Assembly: GCF_905147045.1 (NCBI RefSeq)
Contig: NC_065899.1
Location: 4,476,501 to 4,540,500 of the forward strand
DNA: 64,000 nucleotides
Reading direction: 5' to 3'
Source of the DNA: Nymphalis io
Taxonomy: Eukaryota > Arthropoda > Insecta > Lepidoptera > Nymphalidae
A program made the position numbers and the translations under genes. This document shows positions 22,513 through 37,500 of the stretch, piece by piece. Under the pieces are notes generated by a model. It was not told the DNA's origin. It worked only from the letters and a program-made list of their open reading frames with translations, and did no database searches. How positions within the stretch are numbered: the stretch's first letter is position 1; each line of letters begins with the position of its first letter.

Positions 22513-25500
22513 GTAAGCTATTTTTAAAACAGATAATACATTATGAAGCTTAGTAAGAAATAAACTAATATTTATATAATATTCTGAAAAGGGTATTTAC
22601 AGATTTAGAAAATATATGTAAATCTTGTTGTAATATTTTTAAGGTACCTACATATTAATACATATTTTTATAACGCCTTTTAAAAAGCATTAGCAATATT
22701 AGTTTTACGTGTCAAATGCAATATTGTTATACGGTTCGAAATATGAAGTATGTGCAAAAAACAGCCGGTAAGTGATTAAGGTAAATTCCACCGCTGGTGT
22801 AAAGCCACTGCCTTGTGAGGGGTATGAAAACAACCAAAATTTAATTTAAGAAATTATTCAAAAAAATGATTACATCTTCAAACATCAGAAATAGGTATAT
22901 TTGTTTTAACAGAACTTTAAGCTTTTTTATATTTTTTATGTATTTTTAATACATAAAGAAAATTTAGGTTTTGGAGTAACTATACATTCAATTATATTTT
23001 ATTCTTTAAATTTTGCTGCCAGGACTTCATCATTAAGCAAATATTGTAATAACTAAAGCAATAGCTAGCATTAGCTTCGTAATTTATGTAATTTGTAATT
23101 ATATAAAGATTGCTTCTGAATTGTAGTTATTGTTTTCTTTTAAAATAAAATTGTGAAATGTAAGATTTTCGCGCCTTTGATTCTTAACTACGCACTTGGC
23201 GCAAGCCAGTTGTAACGTGTTTATCGGTTTGACAGTTGTCGACCTGACGGCGCAAGGAATGGTACTTTATAACTAGCGTCATGCGTGCGGTCCGCGTGTA
23301 AATGTAAAACGAAACGTTATCACAGCGCTCGTGAGCTTATAGTCTGTCAAGTCTTTTACGCAAACTATTCTTATAAGTGGAGTATTTTATTTCAATGTAC
23401 TAGTAATATCGATAGTTAAAATTAGATCAGAGAGTGTTACTATTATACCATAAAAATTGGTAATTTATAATTGAAGGTTGACGTTATGGGGTGGTGCAAT
23501 TGATATAAGTGCTGTCAAAATTAAAATAATAAACTTCAGTGTTAGATGTTCAGATGTTTGTAATTCGAACAGTGAATTAAACATTAACCTTTTAAATTGA
23601 AGCGGTTTGCTGCAGTGCAGTATTTTTCATTCAGTTATAGAGAAGACTAACAAATTCGAAGATGTCTAAAGTGTCTCTTAATAATATTCCTTCAAATCCC
23701 CGTATAAATCGTCTACGAACATTTTCAAGGGTAAGAACAAGCAATAATATATTTCAATTTAATATTAACAGGTTAAAATTTGAGTTTACATTGTTTTATA
23801 AAAGTTTTAATGTTCAGTTTTTCGATTGCATTGAATGCTTTGTTTGAAATTGTTAATTAAGGGTAACAGTTAAAATACTGTTTTACCATTTCACATGATT
23901 CAATAATTTACCAACAATCGTAAAACAAAACATTTAAATCACTAATCCAAAAATCCTTCCTTTGTTTTGTTATTATGCAAATTGGTGATGACAAATGTTT
24001 TTATTAAATGTATAACTATCATTGTGGTGAGATGGTTATATTCCAAAACTTTATTTATGTTTAATCAAAATAATAATTTCAATTAGAGCAAAGAGTTCTA
24101 GTGATTGACATAAATCTCTTTTGTGGGTTCTAATTTATCATCATAATGAATTACAATTGACACATTCATTTTCAAAACCACATTTATTTTATAAACAAAA
24201 TATTGCCTGTTTATAATTGGTTTAATATATGTTTTGTGCCTATAAAATTTTTTGATTTAGTTTTTAGCTAGATGTCATTATTAATGTAAACTAATTATTG
24301 TTACTAACCTAATGCTACATTCTTAATTTTGTGGATTGATATGTCATTTGAGCGGAAGAAAAACACAATTCAATAAATGAAATTTGTTTACAAAAATTGA
24401 GTAATATGATCATTGCATTCATATTTGCATATTTTCTAAATAATTGTCATTTACATTTTAATTTGTTAAGTCAAGATTTTAAAGATGACATAAATATTAT
24501 TACTTACTGGCCTTTAATAATGGTTTATTGTTAATTTTAATTTAACATCTTATAAAAAACTATATTACTAAGAAATTATTATTAAACAAATTTGATTTTT
24601 TGTTCAATACTAGAATACATGTGAATGCATATTTTAAGAGAGTGATAAAGGTGCTCAGTCATTGCTGTTATAATTTAAATTTTATCATTTTTATATGTAT
24701 ATTAGTGATTTATTATTTAGTGTAGTATGGTACTATATATAGTAGCTATATTTGTTGTTTGTAGAAATTAAAAAAAAAATATTTTTTCTTATATGAAATA
24801 GAAAAAATGCAAAAGATTGTGTCTACGTCTAAAAAACATACATATATTTTTATATATGTCATATATACCTCTACTATTCTTTGTCCTCTCCTCGGCCTTG
24901 ATCCTTAAGGCCTGAAAAAGATGCTGGGTTAGCGATAAGATAGTTTGAATTCCATATTTAAGTTTCATTGGTCTACAATAAACAGTATTTGTATAGTATG
25001 TATAGTATGTGTACTACATTCTCTATTGTTTAAGACATGTTTATTTTTAGGTTTTTTTTTATTGTAACCTACGCATTGATTAAATCTTGCAATAGAATTT
25101 TAAACTAGATCCACTCAACATGGAAGCTGAATTTTGTATGTTCTTTAGCTGCTTGTGATAATATTATGGCATATTATAACTTTAAAATTGCCACCAAGTA
25201 AAAGCTTGTTTTTTGATATTTATCTGTTTCTTTGTTATTACTGTTTACATTGGACTTATCTTATTACAAAAATGAACCATTATGTGTTAAAAATCAACCT
25301 GTTTCTTTGTTTATCACTAACTCCACTATATGGAAACATACAATGTAACCACCATCTAACATTAAAAATTCTCACTCATGACAAGCATGATATGTGTAGT
25401 GGATTTGACCTTGAATGACAATTCTTTCATTGTTCCAAATTACTAGGCAAGTTGATTGATTTTCAAGGGCCTATTATTTTATAGCATCAATCAAGATTTT

Positions 25501-28500
25501 TTTTAGCTCTAGCCATAAAAGCAATAAGGCCAATAACCAATAAGGCCAATAACTCTATGAAGGCTTAATACTTTTATAAAAAATGTTATAATATAGGTGT
25601 GTTGCTTGATTGTATTTGCTAAACATTTGATAGATTGTATCTTATTATGTCACGAGTGTTGCAAATAGTAGTACAAGTTGATAACAATGTTATTGCACTG
25701 TCCTGGTGTTTACTTTGGTCCTGATATCTAAGCTAATTGAGTGTTTATTAAGATTTTAAAAACCACTATACCTAATTGCAAAATGACTAGATTTTTCTTT
25801 TTGTGACTCAATGCAGAAATAACGTTATGTATGATATTTAAATGAATTAAATGTGAGTTGTTTGTTATTTATTGAAATAAAAAATTATAATATAATAATA
25901 GCAAATGAATAATCATAGCTAAAACCAGTTACGTTTTGTTTTCAATTGTTAATGTTAATGTCGTATGTCTGGTAAATCAATTTGATAGTTTAATTTCCTG
26001 CTTCTAGGGTTTTGTGCAAGAACACCTGGGTAGACGCCACTGACACATCAATTTACTCACGAAACATCAATACAGCATGTATTGTTGTGTTCTGGTTTAA
26101 ATGCTGTATGTGCTATCGTATTTACAGATACAAAGAATATTTATCTTTTATTTCGTGGTTAACAGCACATTGACATTGTAAAGAGGTATATACTTCCAGG
26201 AGTGCAAGTGTTTAAAAGTAAAGATGACTTAAGATGAGTAGCCCATTTTGCTCCTTAAAAAATCTAAAATGTATCGTACAGAAAATGGGCGGGCCATTGT
26301 TGACGAAAGCTGTCAAAAGCCTATTAACTTTACCATCAAACTGTTTTTTATACTTTATTAAAAAAATATCAAAGTAAACCTGTATGGCGTTAGTGGTTTA
26401 TGGCTAGCTGCAGATTCCGAGGGCCTGAATTCGAATCATTGACAATCAAATCTTTTATTGCTTTGATCTAGAGATCAAAGCAATAAAAGATTATGAATTT
26501 TATATATTTTCGATTGGAGTTCCTATGGTCCTGAAATACAACCACATTCTATATGGAACTCGCGGCAATTTACAAAAAAGGAAAATCGCGGTTATAACCT
26601 AAAACTATCGTCATACATTTTGAACATAATATAGAGAAAATTATGCAGCATATTATATTCATCTTTTAAATCCGTTGCAGTGCCTATTTGGAAATACGCT
26701 ACATTACACCTATTTGAAATTTACAATTTCCGGCTATAGGAACATAATTTTTTCTGTAAAACTTACAGAAAAAATTATGTGTTAAAACTTCGCGACAAAA
26801 TTTTTTTCGGACAAAATTGCCTTTTACTTGTTACCAATAAGTGTGATGATTATGTCAAAATCTTAAAAATGTGATTTTAATACTTAAACGAGCTACATCT
26901 TACCCGATAAGTGTGTTGATCTCAGGTCGCAGGGATTACTTGCGAAGCTCGAGTTCTATTTAAACTTAACGGAAAGATTTAGGAATCGAATGGAAAGGTC
27001 GAAGTACTAAGTTTATGAATAAGAGGCGATTCCATTCTGCCAAGATGAGAATGTTGAGATGGATATGTGTAGTGAGAATGGATATAATACCAAATGAATA
27101 CAGCTCAGCAGCATAATAGTTTGTTAGCAGCTTCCTTAACAGAAATATTGATAGGAAACAAATTGTAGATGTAATGCGGATGAATTTTACAAGAACTGTG
27201 TTAGGTATAAATATAGATTATTATCAGCCAAAAGGAAGAATGAAAATAAGATGAATGGATATTGTGAAGGTTGTTAACTGTGGAAGAGGGGAACATGTAA
27301 ATAGAGGAGATGAATGGGAGATCAAACACACTGCCCCGAAACCCAAATGTGTTGGCCAGCGAATGATAATGGTGAAAAGGTCGTCGTCCCTGTAATCATA
27401 GAAAATTAGAAATTCGTTAACACGAGTTACCTAAAAAAAAGTAGGTCGTTATAATTTGCTTTACTAGCCGTTGTTAACTGGTTAATTACTTACAATGTTA
27501 TTTAGTACATTTATGTTAATTAAGTGACACACATTAGAGTGACTCTTTTTTTTTTGTTCAATCCATCTATGTGTGGTCAATAATTCATTGATATTGAGAT
27601 CTGTACAAATCTTCCGTAGTTACTTAATTAGCGCAGCAGTTGTGAGGCAACAGAATCAAAATATTTTAAAATAATAAGAATAGTAATAATTACATTCGTA
27701 TAATTAATGGTTTTACATTCGTGTCGACTGATAAATAGATGAAAATAATTCCTACTCACTCTATATTCCGGATAGAAACGGCAATCAATTGTGTAATTTC
27801 GGGCTCAGAGCCAGAATGAAGATTGCAAGTGTGCAATGAATTGCAGGGAAATTTTGTTTGGAATATGAACGAAACCAAGTCCCGCGGATATATTATATGA
27901 ACCTGCCAGGTGATTTTTTGAGGACATGTGAAGCACTATCTAACTCTACAAGTTTTTTTTTCTATGTGCGGTAGTATTTCAAATCGTTTGATGTGAAACC
28001 ATACCTACATGAAATATCAAGCCACTAAACCTGAAAAAAATATAGATCGGTAATTATCCCGATTAATTACAGGTAGGTAATACGGTACTGGTACAACTTT
28101 TCTTTAAATCTTTTAATGGATTGCTCAAGTTATGAGACTCATCAATTTGGCAACAAAATTAATTCTGATTTTAAAAATAGATCGTTTTTTTTTTAAACGT
28201 TTAGGTAGATTATATTTGAATTAATCAAATATAGACTACATAATTAATAAAAAAACTTAATTTAGATCTATTATACAATAATACCAAAAGTATGATTTTG
28301 GCAATATTTAAATTCAACGTTGAAATTTCAATTGTAATAATCACACACTCACTAACAGGTAAATTTAAATAAAAGCTTATAAAATAATTTTAATGTTGTA
28401 AATGACTGTATTTAAACTACTCTATAATTGTAACCCTTTAGATAAGTCCCCAAACCATTAGCCGGTAATTATCTTGTATTATCGTATTGGAGTTTACTCA

Positions 28501-31500
28501 TTATCAGCATGCGTTTCGCGACAGAAGTGTATAAAGATTGTTATCCTGTAATAAAAATACTTTAAAATATTACAATAAAAATCGAGTAGGTACGATACAT
28601 GTTGGTTTTTATCAAGTCGTGTTGATTAGGATATAATTTATCGAATAATTCTATATAGGTCTTGATACAAGTGCTATCATTGCTAGTTGAATTTGCAACT
28701 AATTTGAGTGGAGTGTTTTTTGTTAAATCTGTCGAAAGTATTAACTACAATGGTACGTATTAATTTCTACAACGCAATTACAGCTACATTATAATAGATA
28801 ATAGAATTTCCATAAGTGACTTGCAAGATAGCTCATATAATATCAACTAACCATTGCATCGAAAACTAGGTCTCTAAAACCTGTCGCAGTTTTGTATGTC
28901 AGGAGTATTGGGTAGATTAGTTACTACTAAAAGCCATTTTCCGTTACATAATTACAAGCATCCTAAGAAGGTAACATGTTAGATTCGAAGGAAGTGAGTG
29001 GCGGCGGCACTAATCAATTGATAGCAATCTACATCACGTGCGATACGCTGCAAGACGAGAACACATTCATCACTATTGTATGTGAACGGATGGATAAATA
29101 TGTCTTCCAATTAAAATACTATACCACATACTTTGAAGTATATGATGACGTTTCCAAATTATTTGACACATATTCATTCATCGATTTCAATTGACCCAAA
29201 TTATAAGTCGGTCTCTTGTAATGGTTCAAAGTATTTTTTGTTTAATTTTGCATGACAAACCGATGCCAAAGGTTCAATAAACTATATGCTGTTTCTTTGT
29301 TCGTTTATTTTAATTTTAACATCGTCATGCATCGGAAGATCTTGTTTAAAAATATTGAGGAAATGAACTTAAAAAACAACCATCATTTCTTGGAAAAAAT
29401 ATACAAAAAGATACTAAGTTTATATGCGTTAACTACATTAAAGCGAATCGGTGAACGAAAAAAACACTAGTATTGGCGCCACTAGTAATTAAAATACCAG
29501 AAGATATTTTATATTCTATACATTCTCAGCAATTGCGACGATTCGAAGTAACTGCATTATGAAAAATTCAAACGCTCTGAAGGCCAGTGCTACAGCTTCC
29601 TTTACTAAGTTTCTCAGCATTGGAATGAAGGAAGGGCTTTGTTACAGAATCATGGCATAAAGTTTTTTAATAATTCGACTTCTGAATTCTGATCTTAAAA
29701 ATTCTTCGCTTATTCTCTTTACGTGTTTCTATGTTGCGGTTTTTTTTTATTTTATTGTCCTTAAGGAATGCCGTGTATGTAATCTAATAGTCGCAGTTAT
29801 TGTTTATCCGGATATTATATACTATATATAATTAATTCGCGTACATACGATGATATCAGGTTTCCCCGTACCGAGCGTGGTTGAACATAATTCAACGCGA
29901 TGTTAGGAAAATAAATCACTATATCTGGCACGCTTTGTAAACAATAGCAAGGTAGAGAACTTGGCCTTTATCCTGAAACATAAAGATGGATGGTTGATCT
30001 ACAACATAATAAAATTGTGAACATAACCGTTTCTGTACATAAAACGTTTAACGAATGCAAACTAAGTCGAGGACGCATCGATATGGTACAGGCCAATTAT
30101 TTTATAAAAAAATTTTTAAACACAAAATCTCATTATTTCCTAATGAATTACCTGTCACCGTCATTGCTTCATGTAATGTTCTGGTAACTAGTGCCCACCT
30201 AAGTTTTCGTTAACAATCGTGTGTTGTCTGGTGGATCCTGATGGGTAGATAACTTTAATCAAGCAGTGTTTTTGTATAATCTTTTTATAAACGCTCTTAT
30301 CTCGGTATTAATTCAGTACATTGTTACTAAGTATGTTTTATAGCCTATATTAAAATAATTCACTTTAACGACAAAGATCAACTTAAACTCTGGAAATTTA
30401 TATCTAGCTTATGAAGTTAAGGAATTCGAGCGCCTGCGTTTAAATCCCGAGTCAGGCCTATTAAAGTTATTGGGATTTTCTGTTAATATATTCTCACATT
30501 ACCAATCCGTAATTATGATATTGGCAGTGTTTACATTGCCGTGCTTCGGAAATCACGCAAAGCCTATCCTGTGTCTAATTTCTCTTCGGTCGTATCGGAC
30601 TATGACATAATAAAGAGCGCACTTGTGACTGCGCAAAATTACTTTCAAATCAATAGGTAAGCATAAAACTGCCTACTAATGTACATTATTATTTTTGATG
30701 AGATAAGAGGTTAATGTTATTGCTTATATGTTGATTGTGCACTTATTACTTTTACACATTGAAATGTGTTAATATCAGATTAATCCCGTTTTTAAAAATA
30801 ATTTTAGAGATGCTTACTGAATTTTATGTCGATATATGAAGAAACTTCATCGCGACACTGCACTGCAACAATATTTATTTGCGATACATATTGCTATTAA
30901 ATATAAAAAATCTAAAATAAATCTTCGCCATCTTTGTTTGTAATGAACTATTAAGCAAAATCTATTTATAACAATTTTATTAGACGAATTTACTCATTGT
31001 GAAATATTTAATTGTTAGTTTAAAATTATAATTGTTGACAAACTAAGTAGGATTAGGTAAATTGCTTCGCAAATACTTCCTCACGCTAAATTTTCCTCTA
31101 GAATGACGCGACGAACAAACAACCGGCAAATGATTTGAATTTCCTTATATTTTTTATATCAAAGTAATGTTTATTTATTTATATAAAATTATAATACATC
31201 ATCATCATCATCATCAGCCGAAAGATGTCCACTGCTGGACAAAGGCCTCCCCCAAGGATTTCCACGTTGCCCGATCTTGCGCTGCCCGCATCCAACGGCT
31301 TCCCTCGACTCGTTCTAAGTCGTCGGTCCACCTTGTAGGGGGGGCCTGCCCACGCTACGTCTTCCGGTTCGTGGTCGCCACTCGAGAACCTTTCTGCCCC
31401 AGCGGCCGTCGGTTAAATTATAATACGGCACATTAAAATAACAGCAAAATTAAAGTTTGCACATATAAAATTTATCATACTAGCTAATATTATACAGAGA

Positions 31501-34500
31501 TAATATTTGTTTGTTTCTCTCCGCATTCACGCAAGAATTACTATCAGATTAATATGAATCTTTGATATTGTATTCGCTTATACTTTCAGAACTCTATATT
31601 ATAGTCTATATATATATATTATTCAAACATATTTTATTTAAACATCGGTCGAAATAACAAAGTGCAAGCAGTTTTTATTTATAAAAAACCTTATTTATTT
31701 TGATAAGAATTAGTAAGTAATATGTAGCAAATAAATTGAACCAAAATTATTGTATATATTTTTCCGTTTTTTAAATCTAAAGTAGAATACAATAAGTGAA
31801 CAAAGAAAAGGACGCTAAAGCGTCTTTGTTTAACACTGTTTGAAGAAGATTTTAAAGTAAAATTTGCCAAATCTATAACAAATAAAATAAAACTTATATT
31901 GTTCGTCTGACACTGATTGTATTTAATCTGTGCGAAATCGGGATTTCTATATTATGATTACAATATTCAGCTTATATTTGATTATTTCGAACTAAACCAA
32001 TACTCGAAAATCGTTTCACGTTTAAGATAACTCGTGAACGACTTTTGAATGTTTTGTTTATTTATTGACTAAAGCAACCGAAGGAATAATGATCGAACCT
32101 ATGACTATCACCACTGTGCTATTTGGTATCTGTTTATTAAAAAAAAAACTTTTAATGTAGTTTATATTTGAGTGAAAGAGCTTTAAGATACTTTTTTGGG
32201 TTTTCATTATCATAATCTAATAATAGCTTTAGCTTACCAGCGGCTGTTGACGTATAATATTTTCGTTTCGACATTTTGTACACTTTTATTAACTTGTTTA
32301 CCGTACAAAACATTCATGTCAAACTAAACGTGTGCGGAATAAATTCGAATGTTTCTAAACATATCGCAACCTCTTCAGATTAATATTCAAAATGATACAT
32401 TATTAATTTTGTATTATATTTCATTCAATAAGTAAAACATATAACAGTATATTAAAATTTAAAATTATTTTAAGTGCAGTCTCGGCGTTAAAATTATTTC
32501 ATTTATAAAAATCATACCAATACCAAATAGTACTTTTCGAGATTAACACGAACACATATAGACACGAATAGTTCGCATATATGTTGCGACAAAATGATGA
32601 TATACTTATATTGCGACATACCGTTGTCGTCTTGTGCTATACAAAGGACTGATACATTGTTGTAACATAAACAATACCAATTCTATTACATTGAAGTCGG
32701 TCATTACTAGCGGCGATGTTATCTAGCGTGTTAAAACAAACATCTGTTATATATCCATGCTTTGTTCTTAAGATGCCTGAACATGACATTTGAAGTGTAT
32801 GTTGTTTCAAATAATAATGATATTGATATGTTACGTGTGTTATATGTTAGATTTAGGCTAAATCAAGAATATTTGTTTATTGTAATCGGTTCAGCAGTTT
32901 CTTAGCTATATCATAGCAATGCAGCTTTTATTAATAATTATTTTCTGATGTTTGCTCTTCCCGATAGGTTTAGTTTATATTGTAATAGTTTGACACACCA
33001 CAGGTTTGAAGTAGACCACAAGCCATCCATCCAAGTGAATCTGACGTTGAAGTCACGATTCTAAAGTAGGAACCACAAAGCAGATATGTTCAAATCAGAG
33101 TATGTTCAATAGCGCAATGACAAATAATGCTTTAAAAATTTAAGAAAAAGAGATTTTTTTTCTAACGTATAAAGATCGTAAATTATAAGTTCCATAACAA
33201 AACTATTTTATTCCTTTAAAAGTTACATCAATAACAATATATTTTCTTAAACATGCTTCTTAATATTATCTTGAAAGTAGTTTAAGGAGAGATAAGATTT
33301 AATAACATAATTAATAAATTAAAAAACGATTCTGAAAATGTCTTACGTACATTTAGCTTATATATATATATTAATTACATATATACTAATATATTACATA
33401 TATTACATGTATCCATAAAGAACTTTAACAGTGTCCGTACTTAACTTCGTGACGATGATCAATCATATAGTATAATCATAGACGAAATAGTTTTAGTTTA
33501 TTAATAATATATTATATTAATTCATATCATATTTAGTACAAATACAAGTAGAAACCTATGTCCAACAGTGGACGCGAAGAGGGTGATGATGACGAGTAGC
33601 TAAAAATTTTAATTTTAATACTTTGTTTTCTATCCTAATGTCTTGCGTGATGTCACCGTAACCATTTAGGGTTCCATCCTATGAGTACATAACACAGAAA
33701 AATGATAATAAATATATTTGTAATAGCTGTAAACACAAAGCAAAATTATCATACAAACCACGTGCTTAACGCGACCTTAGAAACTGGTATTCAAACCACA
33801 CGCAGTCTTTGACAATGACCGCGAAATTGACGGCTGTAAATATTTAACTCGTAATGTTATATGGTTGAAAGACAATGCTGAAATAAATTGATTAATATTA
33901 ATGAAATATATAAGTATGTAAGACCGTTATCATTTTTTACTTCAATTTTAGAGGTTAGTCTGTAATTTTCGCATGGAAATATACCAGAATAGGATTTACC
34001 TTGTCTTTGATTGATTATGTTTTATTATCATCGTGAATATTTATTCTTACATCATACTTTCAACGTGAATTTGCTTCAATTTTAATATACACTTTATAAT
34101 GAAATGAAATTAGTATTTATTAAAATTAAATTTTCTAAATAATTTTTCAACATTGAAATTAAAATTTCATATAATTTTTTTATTGTTTTAGACGGAAAGC
34201 GAAACATCTTGCGAAGAAGCGGCGCGGTTAACCGCAGAGGGGGCTGATGATGATGACGAGGCGTACGACTATGGAGAGCTACCACCACCACCGGACGGTG
34301 GCTATGGCTGGGTGGTTGTGTTTGCTTCCTTTATGTGTAACCTCGTGGTAGACGGCATTGCATACACCTTCGGAATATTTCTTCCTGAATTAGTCACGTA
34401 CTTCGGAGAAGGCAAGGGCACAGTCGCGTGGGTTGGAAGCTTGCTTTCTGGAGTATATTTAGCGGCCGGTAAGTATCTTACGTAATTAGTTACGTCCAGT

Positions 34501-37500
34501 TAAAAAAAATCTATCTATTAAATTTTTTTTAATGTTGTTTAATTATCGTGGTACAGTACCAGAAAAACAGAAAATTTTTGAAGATATACAGTTCCATATC
34601 ACGTTTTTAATGTTAGGCTAGAAATAAAATTTCATGAGACAATAATTTATTGTTTACATTTATTATATTTTTTAATTCAATAGTAAACTATGTACACATA
34701 TTTTATAATATAATATATAATAAGTAAACAAACCTGTGGGTTAACTGGTGTCATTAATCACGAAGGTAGCTATAACTTTAGATATAGAGATATGATACCT
34801 AAACCTGACGTAGTCACTTACGCAACGTATAATTTGATTGGTTGATTAGTCTTGAACTCTACTTCATAAAATATTATTAATGCATACTTTATTTACTTGA
34901 GACATTTGAGAAGAAAAGATAAATTTTGTATTCATAATATCTGTCTTTGTCAGTTTCATGAACGTCTGATATAATTCAATCACCATAATTTCCAGACTCA
35001 TCAATTGATTCCGGTTGTCTATTTCCCATCAATTCTAGTCACGTTGTTCGTTATGCGACTGTATTGATCGTACACTATTAAACTACCGATTTTATACGTA
35101 TGTAGCTAATAGTACGAGATTAATTGCTTGAGATTCTTAGAAGTTTATAATGTGAAGTTAGAAGCGATTTACATATACACGTGAATTATTACGTAACTAA
35201 TATTTTTGCTTGATTTACTGGACTCATATTTTATTGATAACTATGTTATTGTCGTATTCAGATATGTAATTTAATCCTAACAAAAATGTAGTGCATTATG
35301 TTATCAATATTTGCGATAAATCACTTGGCAACAATAATATGACGATATATAGTAGTCTCGTTGATTTTAATCACGAAAAAATATAACCTATGATTTATCA
35401 TATCATATTTTTAATTACGTGATAAAAAATAAGCGGATTTTGATACATATGTTTGCTACATATATATTTTTTTTAGACTATAGTGGTACCTGTTTCAAGG
35501 GCTAATCAATTAAGCGTAACTACATGTTATGTAATAATATTATACGTCAGGTATTATGGTTGTAATTAATATTATATTGTAACTTTACTGTATAACGTAA
35601 CATAAACTATGTTTCGATGCTATTTTCTTACATAGAAATGTACATGTGAGTTCTGGTAAAAGTTGATTCAAAAAGTGAAAAGTGTAATCAATCAGGGGCT
35701 GGTTTTTAGTTTAAGACTATTTTCAAAAGAATTATTTATATGAAGGACTTAAGTATTTACATATCAAAATTAAAAGTGCTCCTATAGAACTCATGAAATG
35801 TTTGCAAAATTTTAGCAGCACATCCTCATTGAATTATAATATATTTAAGCTTTTCCTTCGATACATTAAAACATTGTATTAGTTTATCTATATAATGATA
35901 TTTTTTACGCTGTGTTTTTAACGTTTAATCTTGATTTCAGTTATCAAAGTATTGTGAAACAATACTTTTATCACAATCATCACGATAGGTGTTCTGTTTT
36001 CTTTTATCTGTTTTTGTTATTGACCTGGTTCGAGTTGTAATCGATGCTCTTAATCTATCAGCCCTGCAATTTTACTTTTCAATTAATGTATATTGTAAAA
36101 GTTGCGGAAATATTTCAAACATGTAATGACAAAGGTATAATTATAAAGAGTTAGTTTTCGTTTACAATCTCGTAAGTAATGAACATATGGTGTGTATCAT
36201 ATGACATCTGTTTAGGTTAAATTTTAGAAGATTATATGTCTATTAAATCATGCTATAACATGGACTTAATTAAATACACTATTATTAGACACTGTATTCT
36301 AAAATTTAACCGAAATAAGTGTTAGTACACTTCGCCGTTGATATTTGTTATGTAATTGCGTCTATATTATTGCTTTCAACACAATTCAATCAGCCACGCT
36401 TATTAACACAATGAGTAACGTATTTCCATGGCCATCATATACCTACTTAAAAACGATTTGCAACACACACAGTAATTTACACTTTATATTTGTTTGCTAT
36501 AAGGTTTTTTAACCTCGATTATATGCAATATTTGGCCGTAAATTTTTCTGTAACGTAAAAATTTCAAAAAACCTCTTTCCAGTTTTGTGTGTTGGATTAT
36601 TGATTTGTCGCCTACTCATCTCCCACTTATAACGTTCTTAATTCACATACTATATGAATTTTATACTTAAAACCATTTCTTCTTTGATACATATTTCAAG
36701 TGCTCATCGACCTACATTATAAAATGTTGATTTTAGTACTTGTTTATTTGTTTAAAAGTAAATTGTGTGTGTTGTCAACTCTATATAATTAATAATAATA
36801 TTAAAAAGTATATTATTTCTCCCATATTGACGCAATAAATACGAGAAGTAGTAATAATATTTTCACATCATAGTTAATAAGATAATTCATTATTTACATA
36901 AACAAACGTTCATTTGTATAGAATTCACGAATAATAACCGACTACGAAGCGAAAATCTATTTCATAATAAAAACAACGATGTATAATTTCAATTATATTT
37001 ATGTCATAATTACATTTAGCTATTTAAGTTAGGTATACAATATTCAGAGATTCTTTCAGGCCGGGCCTTCTCAGGTCTGTTGGTTTTTCAATAATCAATA
37101 AGCAAGTTCAATGCTACTTCTAATTTTTAATAAATAATTTTACTTTATAATTGTAAACCAGTTAAGAGAGACGGTTGATCGTGAGAAAGAAAAACTTGGC
37201 TAGAAATTACTGTGATTTATGGTTATTACAGAAAAATATAAAAAAGTACATTCGGAAAACTGCTATAATTTATCAATATGTAGGTTCTAATTAAGCGTAT
37301 AATTTCATTTAGCTAAATAAAATTCACTCCTTGAACTGGATAGCAAGTATTTAAATGTTACGTTGGTTATTTAGGTTTTAGTACATGGTCGGCCAGGTAA
37401 TGATGATCATTTAGTAAACATATTTTTAATACCTATAGCTTTTCATCGTTAAGGTTCACAATATAATTGTATGTACGAAAAGATTAAATGTCACGTTAAT

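Larger units (their letters stand above)
23731..28735 (+). other. First intron, left part: decayed repeats and two perfect hairpins
   Basis: Lies within the first intron of the transporter. It holds a tRNA-like fragment near 26390-26450, hairpins at 26449-26492 and 26742-26780, and a decayed RTE LINE at 26975-27380. The rest is AT-rich with no supported gene. Confidence 0.6.
28994..34191 (+). other. First intron, right part
   Basis: AT-rich intron of the transporter with two RTE LINE remnants (31196-31345 minus, 33545-33600 plus) and a tRNA-like word near 30425-30465. Open frames at 29252-29470 and 29990-30187 have no motif and no splice logic, and are treated as chance. Confidence 0.55.

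Noticed and set aside
29252..30187. Two plus-strand frames of 65-72 codons in the first intron
   Set aside because: No motif, no usable splice sites and typical AT-rich chance composition.
31167..31436. Open frame with a run of histidines
   Set aside because: The His run is the ATC-repeat tail of an RTE LINE read in the other direction.
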